NCBI GenBank assembly: GCA_963556195.1
Contig: OY744520.1
Coordinates: 1,970,001-2,034,000 of the forward strand
DNA length: 64,000 bases
Direction of reading: 5' to 3'
Source of the DNA: Sepiola atlantica
Taxonomy: Eukaryota; Mollusca; Cephalopoda; Sepiida; Sepiolidae
Below are positions 1 through 11,945 of the stretch, in pieces (the first letter of the stretch is position 1; each line of letters starts with the position of its first letter). A program made the translations under genes and the position numbers. The notes beneath the pieces were generated by a model. That model saw only the letters and a program-made list of their open reading frames with translations. It searched no databases and had not been told where the DNA came from.

Positions 1-64
1 GTAGAGTATAACCAATGGGCAGCACCTAAACTGTCTATGTAAATAAAAATCAAGACACATCCGC

Positions 65-1410
65 GTGTGTGCCGAATTGTCGGCAAGACTAAATGCAGCG
101 CTCAAAGACTACCATTATCCATGTCAAAACCCAGATGAACTTTTTACAAAACTAAATGGAGGCAATGTCTTCCCAACAATCGATATTAACGATGCTTACC
201 TCCAAATACCCGTTGACGATAAAAGTTCTAAATTACTATTTATCAACACGCATCGCGGATTATACAACATTGAAAAGCTTGCTTTCGGGGTCAAGATCGC
301 GTAAGCAGTTTTCAAGAAAGTTATGGATACTATGCTGGACGAACTTGATTTCATGGTCACATATGTAGACGATATTTTAATAAATTGCAAAAATATGGAA
401 CAACACCGGGAACATGTTCACAAAGTGTTTTCACGAATTCAGAAGAAAAATGCTATTTCTTCTTATAAGAATTAAAATATCTGGGGCATATCATAGATAA
501 AGACGGTAGAATGTCGGATCCAGAGCGGGTCACTGCAATTAAGGGCATAGCGGCTCCTTAAAGCATCACATCCCTACAGAACTTCCGTGGGATTGGTAAA
601 TTATTACCAAGCATTCATCCCAAACATAATCACAGTGCTCTGTTGAACTAACCTTAAAGAAAAGATAGGGATTGGGAATGGACACCCGAATGACAGGAGG
701 CATTCGATAAAACTATTAAAGTTCTAACGAAGGATTGATTCGTCACACACTATAATCCGAACCTAGAAATCATGGTTGCTAGCGACGCAAGTTCGTACGG
801 AATAGGGGCATGCATTCTTTCATAAAATGGAAGACAGAACTCACAAGCCCATCGCTCATGCATCAAGAATGCTGCTTCCAGCTGAGAAACATTACTCCCA
901 AATCTTTTCAGTCACTAAATTTCACCGTTACATACATGGAAGATTTTTTACGTTACAAGCTGCACGTATACGCGGCAAATAGACTGCAAGACAATCTTAC
1001 TCTTAGTACACGGTGATTGATTACCAAGACTGGTTCCGAGACATAGACAACCACTAGAGGATTTCGTGATTGCTTCTCTATCAGCTGATAAGGAAATAAA
1101 CACTATTTTGTAAAACACAATAAGGGTACGATAGAAAAAAGAATTGGAAATATAGTTTACATAATCCAAGGCCCTCAGTTCTATCATAAGAGACACGTAA
1201 ATCAAATTAAGAAACGCCTGTCGGATCACACCGACATCACTCCCCAGACAGAAGAAGTTATAGATACCATATACGACACTTTCGACATACAGATACCTCA
1301 AGCTACCCCAGAACAGCGACAATCTAAAAGGAAACGGACGTCACCGGATCTTATCGTTATAAATCCCACCCCCAGAAAAAAAACGTTACTGAAACTCCTG
1401 CGGAGGTAAT
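65..1410 (+). pseudogene. Decayed Ty3/gypsy retrotransposon pol (RT, RNase H, integrase tail)
   Basis: Remnant of an LTR-retrotransposon polyprotein. The frame at 65-304 reads as the RT fingers and palm, with a TIDINDAYLQIPVD stretch and then a THRGLYNIEKLAFGV stretch as in K02A2.6-like gypsy elements. A shifted frame carries the catalytic YVDD box at 362-373. RNase H is recognisable near 770-815 (VASDASSYGIGACIL). At 1,181-1,405 a basic tail beginning HVNQIKKRL matches the far C-terminus of gypsy integrases. The zinc-binding and DDE core of integrase, expected between RNase H and that tail, is missing, and stops and frameshifts occur throughout. No LTRs were seen. It may start before the window. 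An old, dead copy; family certain, clade inferred. Confidence 0.85.
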
Positions 1411-1718
1411 GCTTGAGAGAAAAGGTGTTATGGTACCCAGATTTACGGACTACATGAACTCTTCCGCGTCACTAGTAATACCGAGAGCACATGCCAATCG
1501 GTGTTGGAACTACCACAGTCTAATACTGCCAGTCAGACAGACGTTCAACCACTCTCGCTCTCTTTATATGTGGTTCGATCTATGGTCACTAAAAATTTTA
1601 AGAGAAAATATAATTGTAATGTTTGAACAGATCTTATTTTAAACAACACCCAATACTAGTACATAACAACGTATTTATTTTAATGTTTTACTTTGATTGA
1701 TTTTATTTGAATAAATCG
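1411..1718. other. Non-coding stretch after gypsy relic
   Basis: AT-rich sequence between the gypsy relic and the trinucleotide tract. A short open frame at 1,409-1,642 shows no recognisable domain. It could include the old 3' LTR, but no matching 5' LTR lies in the window to compare. Confidence 0.4.

Positions 1719-1803
<85 letters not shown>
1719..1803. repeat. (ATC)n trinucleotide microsatellite
   Basis: About 28 uninterrupted ATC units. Read on the minus strand this is a (GAT)n tail joined directly to the LINE 3' relic on its right, so it may be the retroposon tail rather than an independent microsatellite. Confidence 0.95.
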
Positions 1804-2280
1804 ATGTTTTTGATCACTCCTAGAGGAAGACCCCCTGCTTTTTTCCAACTTGTTTTGTCCCTGGCTAAGTGTGGACACGTAGGACCTAGTTGACTGTCGA
1901 TGGAGTCTCTTCACCGGGGGTTTGGCCACTCGATTGGTCTTTTACATTTCCTCGGGGCCCATCCTGTCGCTCTATATATCCACCTGCTGTCCGTAGATCT
2001 CAAAAGGTGACCGGTTCATCTATGTTCGCTGTTCGTATGGTGATAATGATGTCGTTCACTTCAGTTTTCTGTCTGATCCAGGTGTTATGGCTCCTTTCGC
2101 GTAGACTGATGACGAGCCTACAGCGTTTCAGTTTGCTTCCTGCCACTCTTAGCTTTTCTATTGCGGCATTAATGAGTTCCTATGTTTAACCACTATATGT
2201 CTTAACGGGCATGATGTAGCCGTTGAACACTTTCCGTTTAATGTTCATAGTGGACTTTCTACTCTTACTGATGGTCTATA
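1804..2280 (-). pseudogene. LINE reverse-transcriptase C-terminal relic with (GAT)n tail
   Basis: Translating the minus strand in shifting frames gives fragments that resemble the end of an APE-type LINE ORF: a KPPVKRLHRQS piece where the family has a RP-P-RW-DD box, then ARDKTSWKKA, which resembles the conserved A-DR--WK motif. It runs straight into a (GAT)n tract on its 3' side. The match is short and broken by stops, so this is a weak family call. Confidence 0.4.
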
Positions 2281-3084
2281 CTTTCGAGAAGGCTGTCCAC
2301 CAAATTTGATTTCACACTGTAATACATTCTATTATTTCCTTGACAAAATACTGATAAAACGATGTCTATTCATAGCTTCATTGTATTTTTAATTAATTAA
2401 ACAATTTCCTCGGATCCTTTTAATGAAGATGATCCCCATAATCAAAGCTAGATGATTTGTACGCTTTTTAATCTTGTATTGTGGCACAAGACAAAACGCC
2501 ACTGTAAAAATACCCCCACGAAACAAAGAAGCAGTCATCGAAATGGCGTCCTTCTGATAAAAGCCCTCAATAAAAATAAGATCTACCATCATTCATAAAC
2601 GAGAATTCATAGTCTTCGTTATTTGAGTACAGAAAAAAGAATAATAGTTTGCGATTTATGTGAAAAAAGAACAAAGATAAACGTTGTATATTTTATTCAT
2701 CTTGTCTCTGAGTTTTGAGGAAATAAATTTAATTCTCCAAACCTGGCTCTTGATTGATAATACACAAATCTCGTTAACATGAATTACACAAAAGAACACT
2801 TTTGTAAAGCCTGGTTTTACCAATCCTTTGCATGCTCCATAAAGCCCCGATATCGTATATCGCCATTAACGTATTTTATTTATTTATGAAGGAAAATTTG
2901 AGAAGTGATCATTTTTTAACGGCGGATGCTTCGCAGGAATTTCTCATGAATTATTCATTTTCTCTTAAGGATTCGATTTTCGTGGCGGCTTTTAATGATC
3001 TGGCGAAACGTTGGTAGTAATTTCTAACAAATTAACGCGGATACATTTAAAATAATTTCAAACATCTTTCCGTACTAGTATTGG
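2281..3084. other. AT-rich non-coding stretch
   Basis: No domain, RNA gene or clear repeat recognised. Short open frames at 2,389-2,592 (minus) and 2,832-3,017 (plus) have no family signature. Confidence 0.4.
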
Positions 3085-3860
3085 GCGTTACTTAAATTAA
3101 AGCTTGTTTCATCATTATGACTTCATTTTTTTAATAACCTAACCAAACTGAAGATGTTATTAAACAAGGACAACCGATGAACGTTTTTAAAAATACGCGA
3201 TCAAAATAACAAGACAAAGGATGTCTTAATAAATAACATTAAATTAAACATCACTGTTTTTTCAAAATATGAAATGTGTTAAAAATAAACAGGACTGATG
3301 ATGCATTAGCAAAATACAAGGGATAAGGCATTCATTTTTTTTAAATACGTGGTGTGTTAAAAAGTATTGACTGATTATGTATTAACAAAGAATAATGAAT
3401 AAAAAGTGCATTTTTATATATGTGATCTGTTGAAAATTAACGAGAGGATATATTATTCAAGTACAAGGAATAAAACGTCTTTTTTTAATTTTTATGTAAG
3501 AAGTATGCTCAAACTGTATCAAGACCGAGGATGTATAAACTCAAGATATCGAATGAAACATTTATGTATTTAAAATACGAGGCGTTGTCTAAAAGTAACG
3601 GGACTGAGGATTTATTAACCTAAGATTATTACTCAAACGTTTGTGTTTTGGAATTATGAAATGTCTTAAAAAGTAAGAGAATGAGAATGTATTAACCAGA
3701 ACAATAAATGACACGTTGTGTTAAACTACGAATAAGATCAATGAATTCTTAACCAATGACTATGGATCAAAGTTCTTTGTTTTTTTAATATGAACTATGT
3801 AAAAAAAGTATCGAGACTGAGCATGTATTAACCAAGAATAATAAACGAAGTCTTCATGAT
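3085..3860. repeat. Degenerate tandem array, ~75-80 bp unit, about 10 copies
   Basis: A recurring phrase like gactgaggatgtattaac appears near 3,151, 3,218, 3,298, 3,373, 3,446, 3,528, 3,607, 3,685, 3,741 and 3,820, mostly 73-82 bp apart. Each copy is followed by a T-run and a phrase like atatgaaatgtgttaaaaag. Units are strongly diverged, so this is an old minisatellite or satellite fragment. Spacing was counted by eye. Confidence 0.75.
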
Positions 3861-4600
3861 CAAGTTTTAAAGCTTATCGATCGAACAGCGTATACTTTTA
3901 ATGTTGAATCAGTTTAAATATCCTCAAACACCAAAATATATCGTTACCATCTAAAAGCAATAAACGAAAATACCCTTCGTTGCTTTTACTTCTGATCACT
4001 CTCGGTTAGAAAATAAAGTTGACCTGTAATCCTTATCACTTATCTATTTCAGTTCTCAAATCTTAATTAACATACCAACACGTTTTCCCATTAAATCGAT
4101 ACCTCAAATTAGATATCATTTTAATGCAACCACATCGTTATATTGCATATGGGTACGGGAAATGAATCTGCCAGCGGGGCGTTAAAGTAATTTAAAGTTG
4201 GGTGTCTGTTTGTTAAAAGGGGGAGAGCAATTCAACGATGTCAAGAAGCTGGAGTTAAAGATCGAGTCAATTCTTTCACCTCGATGGATTTAAAAGTTAC
4301 GTGATTGCGCCGACAAGCCTGTCAATGTAAATCTCTGTTCGCCGTTCCCTTTACGAATCTAAATCGAGTGACACCAATGGACACAAAGTAAGGAAGGCGG
4401 AAATCGTTTTTAACTGACAGGTAATTTAGTCTTCCTAATCCTTTGGGCTTGTGTCGAAGCAGGCTACCATACTTGAGATTCAGGAAAAGTCAAGCGAGGG
4501 GAAACCAAACAAGCCAAACAAAACCACCCCAAAAGAAGTTGAACCCCCTCAGAATATTTATTAGATAAATAACGTTGTCACCTCATTATTCCTGTTATTA
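3861..4600. other. Non-coding stretch between two arrays
   Basis: No open frame with a recognisable product. The sequence is less AT-rich around 4,160-4,520 but shows no motif I can name. Confidence 0.35.
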
Positions 4601-4639
4601 ATTTCAGATACGGCCTTGAATATCTATGAAAGGCGTTCT

Positions 4640-5005
4640 TCCATCGGTCGTTCGATCTGTCACGCTTCTCTTTGCTATGTTACGCTTAAGTGTGAAATAT
4701 TAATTTCATCGCTAAACATACAGATTAAATGGACGCATCTTATGTTAAATGCGACCAACAATCTAAATCGTTATTTCGTTCTGTCACACTTCACTTTAGT
4801 TTGTTACGCTTAAGTTTTAAAAACATTTTTCTCGCCAACCGCACAGCTTGAATAGACGCATCTCATTCTAGATACGTCCAAGCATCTCTATAGGATCCTT
4901 TCCCTGTCATATTTCGTTCTGTCACACTTCAACTTTGTCTGCAACGCTTTTCAAATATGATTTTGATCGCTAAACGTGCAGATTGAATAGACGCACTCCT
5001 TAAAG
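4640..5005. repeat. Tandem repeat, ~130-138 bp unit, 3 copies
   Basis: Three units begin with a phrase like gttctgtcacacttcac at 4,648, 4,777 and 4,915 and end with a phrase like cagattgaatagacgcatc. The unit linker gatacgtccaagcatctctatag recurs in diverged form near 22,337, so the unit is also dispersed. Confidence 0.75.
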
Positions 5006-5480
5006 CCATCCATTTTCGGTTTTTGTTTATTCATTTTTTAAGGGGGTATTTACGATTCAAGATTTCTTTTTCAACGTTATATTTTCTTAACAAAAGGAAA
5101 GATGATCGGAGTAAAACTAATTTACGATTTGAGTCGCCTGTCGAATTGGGGATTAGCTGTGTCAAAATCGTTGAAAATGGCGAACACAAATTCACCGAAT
5201 TCTATTAAGAAACTTCTATTGTATTAACAATTTTTTCATTAAATTTTCGTTGTTATTTAAAATTTATAGAATTGTTGAAATAGAAAAAAATTTTTTTCAC
5301 CATTTCTTCAAAACATTTTCTGATGTGATTTAAAAATGAATAAAACGTTACCACAAAATAATATATTCCGTCATTGTTCTGTTTTTCTCTTTCTCCTTGT
5401 CTTCAACCTTCTGTTTTCGCATTACATAATCTTTGAATGAGTTGTTTTGGAGATTTCTTACATTATAAAGTGTATTCGAA
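5006..5480. other. AT-rich non-coding stretch
   Basis: No recognisable coding or repeat structure. A 61-codon open frame at 5,023-5,208 has no family signature. Confidence 0.35.
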
Positions 5481-5589
5481 CTTAATATAGACTTATATAT
5501 AGAGAGTAGACGACCATTGTCGAATATTGCTTATTAGAGTTTAGAGTGATAGTCATCAAGGGACAAATTTAATATTCATATAAGTATAA

Positions 5590-6236
5590 CTCAATGTCTC
5601 TATGTGTATGTGTTTGTGTTTTTGTGTGATGTTTGTATGTTCCCTGTAGAAAGAAAGTTTAAAGAATCTACATACATTTTAAAAATGTATTATCATGTAA
5701 CTTTTAGCGGTGAAGACAATGAAAGTGTTACCAACTATTTAAGTGCACCCTAATAGAAATTTAAATAATATGTACTTTGGGAAAGACAATAGAGTTTGTC
5801 CTGAATATCTAAGCTACCTTCAAACCTAGAAAACTATGGGGGCTGAACCCCCTTGAAGACTTAAAATATATTCAATTTGATGAAATTGTTATCATATGTA
5901 TAAATATCTACGGGAAAGACAACGAAACTTGTCCCGAATCCCTACTTTACATTCTGTCGAATTTTTAGGTGCCACTACCTCTAAATAACCATTGTGACAT
6001 ACTCCCTTAAAACTTCAAATACGTATATCTGATTTTAATGAAATTCAAACCATATGTATAAGACACTAATTTAGAGAGTTATTCGACATTTCAGGTACTT
6101 CTAACTATATTAGAGGGCGAACTTTGAGGATGGGGCAATAAAAACAAAGAAAGTAATATGATTCTATTAGCATAGTGCAAAAATACATAGTAGTGATCCT
6201 CATTTAATTCCGAGACACGCCGGGTGTTCCTGCTAG
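5590..6236 (+). mobile_element. Probable non-autonomous Helitron, 3' part
   Basis: The 3' end at 6,215-6,236 has a short hairpin (ACAC, loop, GTGT) followed about 5 nt later by CTAG and then T. This is the terminal structure typical of Helitrons (hairpin, CTRR, insertion before T). The body holds interrupted internal repeats with a phrase like gggaaagacaayrraryttgtcc at 5,709, 5,779 and 5,911, and starts with a (TGTNTG)-like stretch at about 5,595-5,640. No Rep/helicase ORF and no 5' TC end were identified, so the class is inferred from the terminus only. Confidence 0.5.
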
Positions 6237-7329
6237 TATATTATAAAATGTGAGAAATGTGTAACGAGGTCAGGGGTTTATGAAGGTAATGACGTAACAT
6301 AAGAAATGATTCGAGATGCTATACCCTGATGTACTACCAATCCTAAAATCAGTTGACATTCCTTAAATTGACCGAAGTAAAATGCTCCGACACTCATATC
6401 AACCTAGTCTGGCAAAAGGTCATGCAATATATGACACTGGTAAACAGTGTAATAAATGTAGTCCTTATTCAACGTTATATATATTCTCTGCAACATAATA
6501 TTACAAACATTTAACCTCCAAAATTGCTTACCCAACGACTTTTCTTTTTTTAACGGACAAGTCTTCGTCAGCTAAATAATTTTAAAATAAATAAAACGAA
6601 CGTTTTAACTTTAATAAATTCATTTATTGTGAGAATTTAAATCTTAAAAGAAATCTTTAAAAAATAAATAATCTCTTACAAACCGTAAAAATAATTGTTA
6701 AGTAAATATTCTTAAGTAAATAAAAGTTACTTTTAAGTCATCGTCTATGACGCCTTATTGGATTTTGGAACACTCCATTTTGAAATGGTGTAAATGTTTA
6801 TTTTGTCATACAGCAACATGTGATAACCACCAATCACATTTTACATTTCATCTTTGGCGATTGGACGATCTCATATTTTTAAATGGGCGTGAAAGGTGAT
6901 GACGTACGTACAAACAAACGTACAGCCCTATTACTATACATATTACCTCAATTGCGATAATTGGCGTGATGTTGTTACAAGCGTGGATTGTGGTCTCGGC
7001 GTGCGGGGTTAAAGTTTTGTCAGGGCTGCTGCACAAGTTTCCATAATACTCTTTCTAAAAGTATGAATCTATAAATCTTCTGTCAAGCTATGGGTGAAAT
7101 AGTAGAGTAGACTAGCCTTGATTGTACAGCTAGCTCAGGATAAAAACCTAAGAAATAACACTAGTCTTTATCTGTTTGTGCAGGCATTGTTACCAATGGT
7201 CCTAGATTTCACTTTTCCACTCGACATAAGTAATGCTAGTTCAAGAGATGTGCGGATGGCATTGCGCAACCATTGCTTCGCTATAAATCTCCCCCGTAGG
7301 AACTCGGACAGGGCGAATCCATTGCCTCT
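6237..7329. other. Non-coding stretch
   Basis: AT-rich with no gene recognised. On the minus strand near 6,545-6,580 a CTGACGA followed by a GACTT/AAGTC-type stem resembles part of a hammerhead core, but the GAAA box is absent. The open frame starting at 7,118 and running into the duplicated segment has no known domain. Confidence 0.35.
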
Positions 7330-8112
7330 GGAGACAAAAACGAGCCCAAAACGAAATAACAAAAACTTCATTATCAGTTTAGTAATATACAACGATATCG
7401 TAATTTAAGTTACATTCAGTTTATTTTCGTGGTCTTGTCTTGGTGCCAGGATAATTTGTTATACGTTTCGCGTCGCTTCTTCCTTATTTATTGCGATTCT
7501 ACCGGAAACTTTCCTAGGTCTTATAATTAATTGGTATCGTATTAACTTCGGCAAACACAGGGAACAAACAAGCTAGTTCAGCCGAGGTTTTTCTTGCTGG
7601 TTCAGGGACTTACACAAACTCAGAGTTTCCTTGTTTCCTTATTGATTCTGATGCGGCGTACGCTTAATGGAATCCGTCAAACCATTCGACCATTGCCCCC
7701 AATCTCTTTTTCGGTCTGACACTGGTTTTGTTTGTCCTTGATCTCCTCAATTTCCTTTACATAACCTCAGAAAGTGTGCGATGAAGACGCCGGCTTTAAT
7801 TTGTATTAAAGAGTGATGGCTTCATTTCTCTTGATTCAAGTGTATCTTATGTTATCTTATCATAAAATTCAATTAAGAAAATTACTTTTGTAAAAGTGAA
7901 CATTGTAGTCAATATTTCTCTAATTTTTAATTACTTGGCATTCGTTTCATAAAAAATCTCCAGAGATATTAACCCTAGGAATCTGTCTCATAAAAAAAAA
8001 TCGCTGCAAGATAAATCTTATGTCTTTAATAGCTATTCTCACTCGGCGTTGCTCGGGATCATTTTTTGTTTTACTTTTCTTTTCCTTTCGCGTTTTTATT
8101 TTTAAATTTCAG
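7330..8112. repeat. Copy 1 of a diverged ~750-bp direct duplication
   Basis: Aligns by eye with 10,383-11,135 in the same orientation along its whole length, for example the shared phrase acattcagtttattttcg at 7,412 and 10,452. Both copies carry near their right end, on the minus strand, a string like CCCGAGCAACGCCGAG that resembles a Helitron 3' hairpin. Divergence is well above that of the PLE copies, so the duplication or repeat family is old. Confidence 0.8.
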
Positions 8113-9540
8113 AAATACTTTCGGGATAGTTTAACGGTTAAATTCATAAATAACTAGACCACTCGTAACCCGTTTGGGTAGTATTTATATATTATTAAAT
8201 ATTTACTACCACAAATCTGATGATATTGTTGTCATCTTACTGGCTTGGTACCGTGTACACTTCTCATCAAAATTGTATTTAACCGGCCCAATTCGTGATC
8301 TGACCACAAATTATTGTGTGCGTAATCCGGAAACAGAAAACTATATATAAGGAATAGAGTAGTATCCGTTTGATTGTCACAAGACCTGCCTATAAAGCAT
8401 TACCTCAACATTTGGGGGCGGATAGTATAGTATATGTTCGTTCGTCATGATTCCATTCTCTTAGATATTCTCTATTTCTATTTTCTAGATGTAGTGTTGT
8501 ATCTGTTCTATGGCTATGGTACTATCATTCTAGACATTACCTCTATCTTTTTGCGGAGGGGAAGGGCACTCTTGTATCCTTTCTTTTGTCATAAAACAAT
8601 CCTACCAAACATTGCCTACTATTTATGAAAGGTTACGTATGTCGACAAGACATCGGCTATTCATAAGCACACTCAACACTTTATACACTAGCAATTCGTT
8701 ACTAATCTTTTCTCTCGAAGGACTGAAGTGACACGCTTTCAAAAAGTTAAACCCGTTGTGATTATTGTTTAATATTACCTATCGGTAGAATACAGTTTTA
8801 GCAATGTGTACATTTCCAGGTGCAATAGGTTACTAGGTATTATTGACAATCAATGGAGATACAAATGTAGATAGTTTATTTAGTTAGTTTGATCATATTA
8901 CATCAGGGTATTGTATACTATCTCACTTCGTATGCAATGATGTGGAGACCTTTTGATGGTCGGTTTCTTTTGCGGTCGGAACACTGATTGGTGCAGTTGT
9001 TAAAGAGGCTGTTTGTTCGTCAACAATTAAACGCAAACAAATTTTCAACCTAATATGTATGTTGTTTTATCTCTCTAACAGTTAGATATAGTCACGGTTT
9101 GAGCAGCGATCGGATGGCTCAAGGCTCCATAATAAAAACTAGTGAGTCGGCGAAATCAGTTCCGTTTTACACGCTAGTAGAGATACACGTTATTGAGAAT
9201 ATCGGTATATGAGGTCGCTTCCTTGGTATGTGGAAGTTTGCGTGGCACTCACACTGGGTGTGTTAAGAGGGGAGTTTCTGGGGAATATTAAATTCACAAG
9301 CGGTCTTTAGTTGCGTGTATACCCCTGTAAGGGTAGATGACGCCGTACGTTTTTTGTCATTTTTTTTGGCAAATAGGTATAGCCGTCCTCCCACATACAG
9401 GGACTGGTATTCTTAAATCGTCACCCATCTGGTACTGACCAGGCTCAACGTCGCTTAAATTCTGTGATAAAATGAGAACCGGTTGGCCAACGTTATATGC
9501 CGTATAGATCGTGGCGCTTAGACTGAAGATAATCTAGAAG
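8113..9540. other. Non-coding stretch
   Basis: No domain or RNA gene recognised. A short open frame at 8,434-8,628 is unsupported. Several single-copy-looking sub-stretches are present; no clear tandem structure. Confidence 0.35.
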
Positions 9541-9670
9541 TAACTCGGAGTAAATGAATCATCATCATCATCATCATCATCATCAACATCATCATAACCA
9601 ATCTTGTCTGCTGAAGGACAGACAGTGTCTTTGAAGGGCTTGACCGTCAATAGTTTGTAGAGGATCATGT
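9541..9670 (-). repeat. Short repeat centred on (ATC)n, copy 1
   Basis: A (CAT)n tract at 9,557-9,594 is flanked on the left by ctcggagtaaatgaatc and on the right by ttgtctgctgaaggacagac. The same flanks, diverged, surround the tract at 11,408-11,508. On the minus strand the tract would be a (GAT)n tail, so these may be two copies of one retroposon 3' end. Confidence 0.6.
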
Positions 9671-10125
9671 ATCATTTTGTAACGTTATGCAATGTATGTC
9701 TAAACTTTCAAATTCATATTATTAATGTGGTATTTCATATGTTTCAGCTCTTCATTATTTATTAATAAGAGTAAAAATGTATCGTTAAAAGAGTCCATAA
9801 TCAGTTCTGATGGACAAGATTCAAGAGAAATGATGTTTCTCTAGACATGATGAAAAATACATTGCTGACTGAGTCAATTGAAAGCGTCATCCCATTATTC
9901 AGAACGGACAATTCTTGCCAGAACGGGCAATTTTTGCCAAGTGTCCAAATCCCATACTGCAATTTTGTAAACAGGGGATCACAGACTCGTAGTGATCACT
10001 GCACATTCATCAGTCCACACTACAACTTTCAAGTACTCGTTCAAAGTAGAACGGGTGAGGGGACCTAGCATATCCTCTGCAGGTACAAGCGAAGACTAGT
10101 TCTATTTCATTTTAAGATAGACAGA

Positions 10126-10375
10126 TTACATCGAGGCACGTAAAGTCACGGGAAAAGATTTTATTGTACAACGACTTGAGTTCTGCGAGGAAACACTACC
10201 TAGAGATTTAACAAGAATTGCTGGTGGCACACTTACTAACCAAATCCAGATTGATGTCCTCAGGACTATTAGAGTTCTCGCCGGTCCATAGGATCAACAC
10301 GATGTTGCCCACATCACCCTTCACAGTATGACACAAGATCGTGATGAAACTGTACACTCTTATATATAGAGAGAC
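10126..10375 (+). pseudogene. Retrotransposon gag fragment (gypsy-like)
   Basis: The plus strand reads KVTGKDFIVQRLEFCEETLP, then RDLTRIAGGTLT, and, after one stop, VAHITLHSMTQDRDE. The combination of an FCEETL-RDL-R--GGTL block and an LH-M-QDRDE block is characteristic of gag proteins of mollusc and other invertebrate gypsy-like elements. The rest of gag and pol is absent; the ~750-bp repeat copy begins directly after it. Family call is from motif memory. Confidence 0.55.
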
Positions 10376-10382
10376 AGAAACA

Positions 10383-11135
10383 AGCTAAAAACCAAACAAC
10401 AAAAAACTTCATTATTAGTTTTGTAGTTCACACGATATCTCAATTTAATTTACATTCAGTTTATTTTCGTGGTCTTGTCTTGCTGCCAGGATAATTGGCT
10501 ATAGGTTTCTCCTCGCTTCTTCTTTATTTACTGCGATTCTTCCTGTAACTTTCCTTGATCTAATAATTTGTATCGTATGAACTTCAGTAAATACAGGGAA
10601 CAAACAGGTTGGTTTCACCGAAATTGTAGTTCCTGGTTCAGAGACTTTCTCTAACTCAGCTTCCTTGTTTCCTTATTGATTCCGATGCGGTGTTCGCTTA
10701 ATGGAATCCGTCAAACCATTCGACCTTTGCCCTCGATCTCTTTTCCGGTCTAACACGGGTTTTGTTTGCCTAGATCTCCTCAATTTCCTCTACATGACTC
10801 CAGAAATTGTGCGATGCAGACGCCGGCTTTAATTTGTATTAAAGAGTGATGGCTTCCTTTCCCTTAGTTCAAGTGTATCTTATGTTATCGTATCATAAAA
10901 TCCAATTAAGAAAATTACTTTTGTAAAAGTGAACATTGTAGTCAATATTTATCTTATTTTTTATTCCTAGAAATTCGTCTCATACAAAATCTCAAGAGAA
11001 ATTAACCCTAGGAATCCGTCTCATAAAAAAAGATCTCTGCAAGAAAAAGTTAATGTTTTTACTGCATGTTTCCACCTAGCGTTGCCCGGGAGTTTTTAAA
11101 AACTTTTATCTTTCTTTCACGTTTTTATTCTTAAA
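10383..11135. repeat. Copy 2 of the diverged ~750-bp direct duplication
   Basis: Partner of 7,330-8,112, about 3,050 bp downstream in direct orientation, with many substitutions and small indels. The minus strand at 11,062-11,095 retains CCCGGGCAACGCTAGG, the Helitron-terminus-like string also present in copy 1. Confidence 0.8.
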
Positions 11136-11140
11136 TCTAT

Positions 11141-11206
11141 ACCACTCGAGGATAAGAGTTTATATGTGTAAGGTGGACGGTGAGACAACACCGTTATGAT
11201 TGGTTA
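11141..11206 (+). repeat. Short dispersed repeat, partner at 50,852-50,925
   Basis: The stretch ccactcgaggataag through gtgagacaacaccg matches the reverse complement of 50,852-50,925. No function recognised. Confidence 0.5.
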
Positions 11207-11379
11207 TAGTGGTGAAAGTTTGGCAGAATTTGATTATTTAGGAGGACGGCTCAACATGAATTTGTTTACATTTGATTTGAAAATGACAATGTTGTGGTCA
11301 GCTGGGAAGCAGCCCCACAGTCTGTGTTTCACATATGGGTGGTTCTAGGTAAGAAATATTGCTTATGGAAGTTTTTAAG

Positions 11380-11415
11380 ATAGTCTAGAACAAACTCGAA
11401 GTAAATGAATCATCG

Positions 11416-11508
<93 letters not shown>

Positions 11509-11575
11509 ATTTTGTCTGCTGATGGACAGACAGTGACCTCGAAGTTCTTGACCGGTAATAGTTTGAAATCGATAT
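11380..11575 (-). repeat. Short repeat centred on (ATC)n, copy 2
   Basis: The (CAT)n tract at 11,408-11,508 is flanked as in the 9,541-9,670 copy. Any open frame through it (a methionine run on the minus strand) is a repeat artefact. Confidence 0.65.
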
Positions 11576-11847
11576 TTTTAGGATATCAAAGGCGTAATAA
11601 AAAAATTGATTCATAGATAGAGAACAAAATGTACTACACAACTACTTCACCCGTAGCTGGTAGTGGAGGTGGAATAAAGAGTGATTAATAACTTTTTCCC
11701 AAGATAAAGGTGACAGAGATTGAACTCAAAACTCACAGTCCGTGTGATATGCAATGCACAACCGTGAATATTCGCACATAAAATAGACATTACCCCGAGA
11801 AAAGGACAAAAAAGAACGTACTGAAAGGCAGGAAACAACACAGCCTC

Positions 11848-11849
<2 letters not shown>

Positions 11850-11940
<91 letters not shown>
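11850..11940. repeat. (TA)n microsatellite
   Basis: About 45 uninterrupted AT units. Open frames through it read as Tyr-Ile runs and are artefacts. Confidence 0.97.

Positions 11941-11945
<5 letters not shown>

Noticed and set aside
6545..6600. Minus-strand CTGACGA with GACTT/AAGTC stem
   Set aside because: The GAAA box is absent (GTTGGG instead), so it cannot be called a ribozyme.
11375..11641. Open frame with a long methionine run
   Set aside because: Translation of the (ATC)n tract; no domain on either side.
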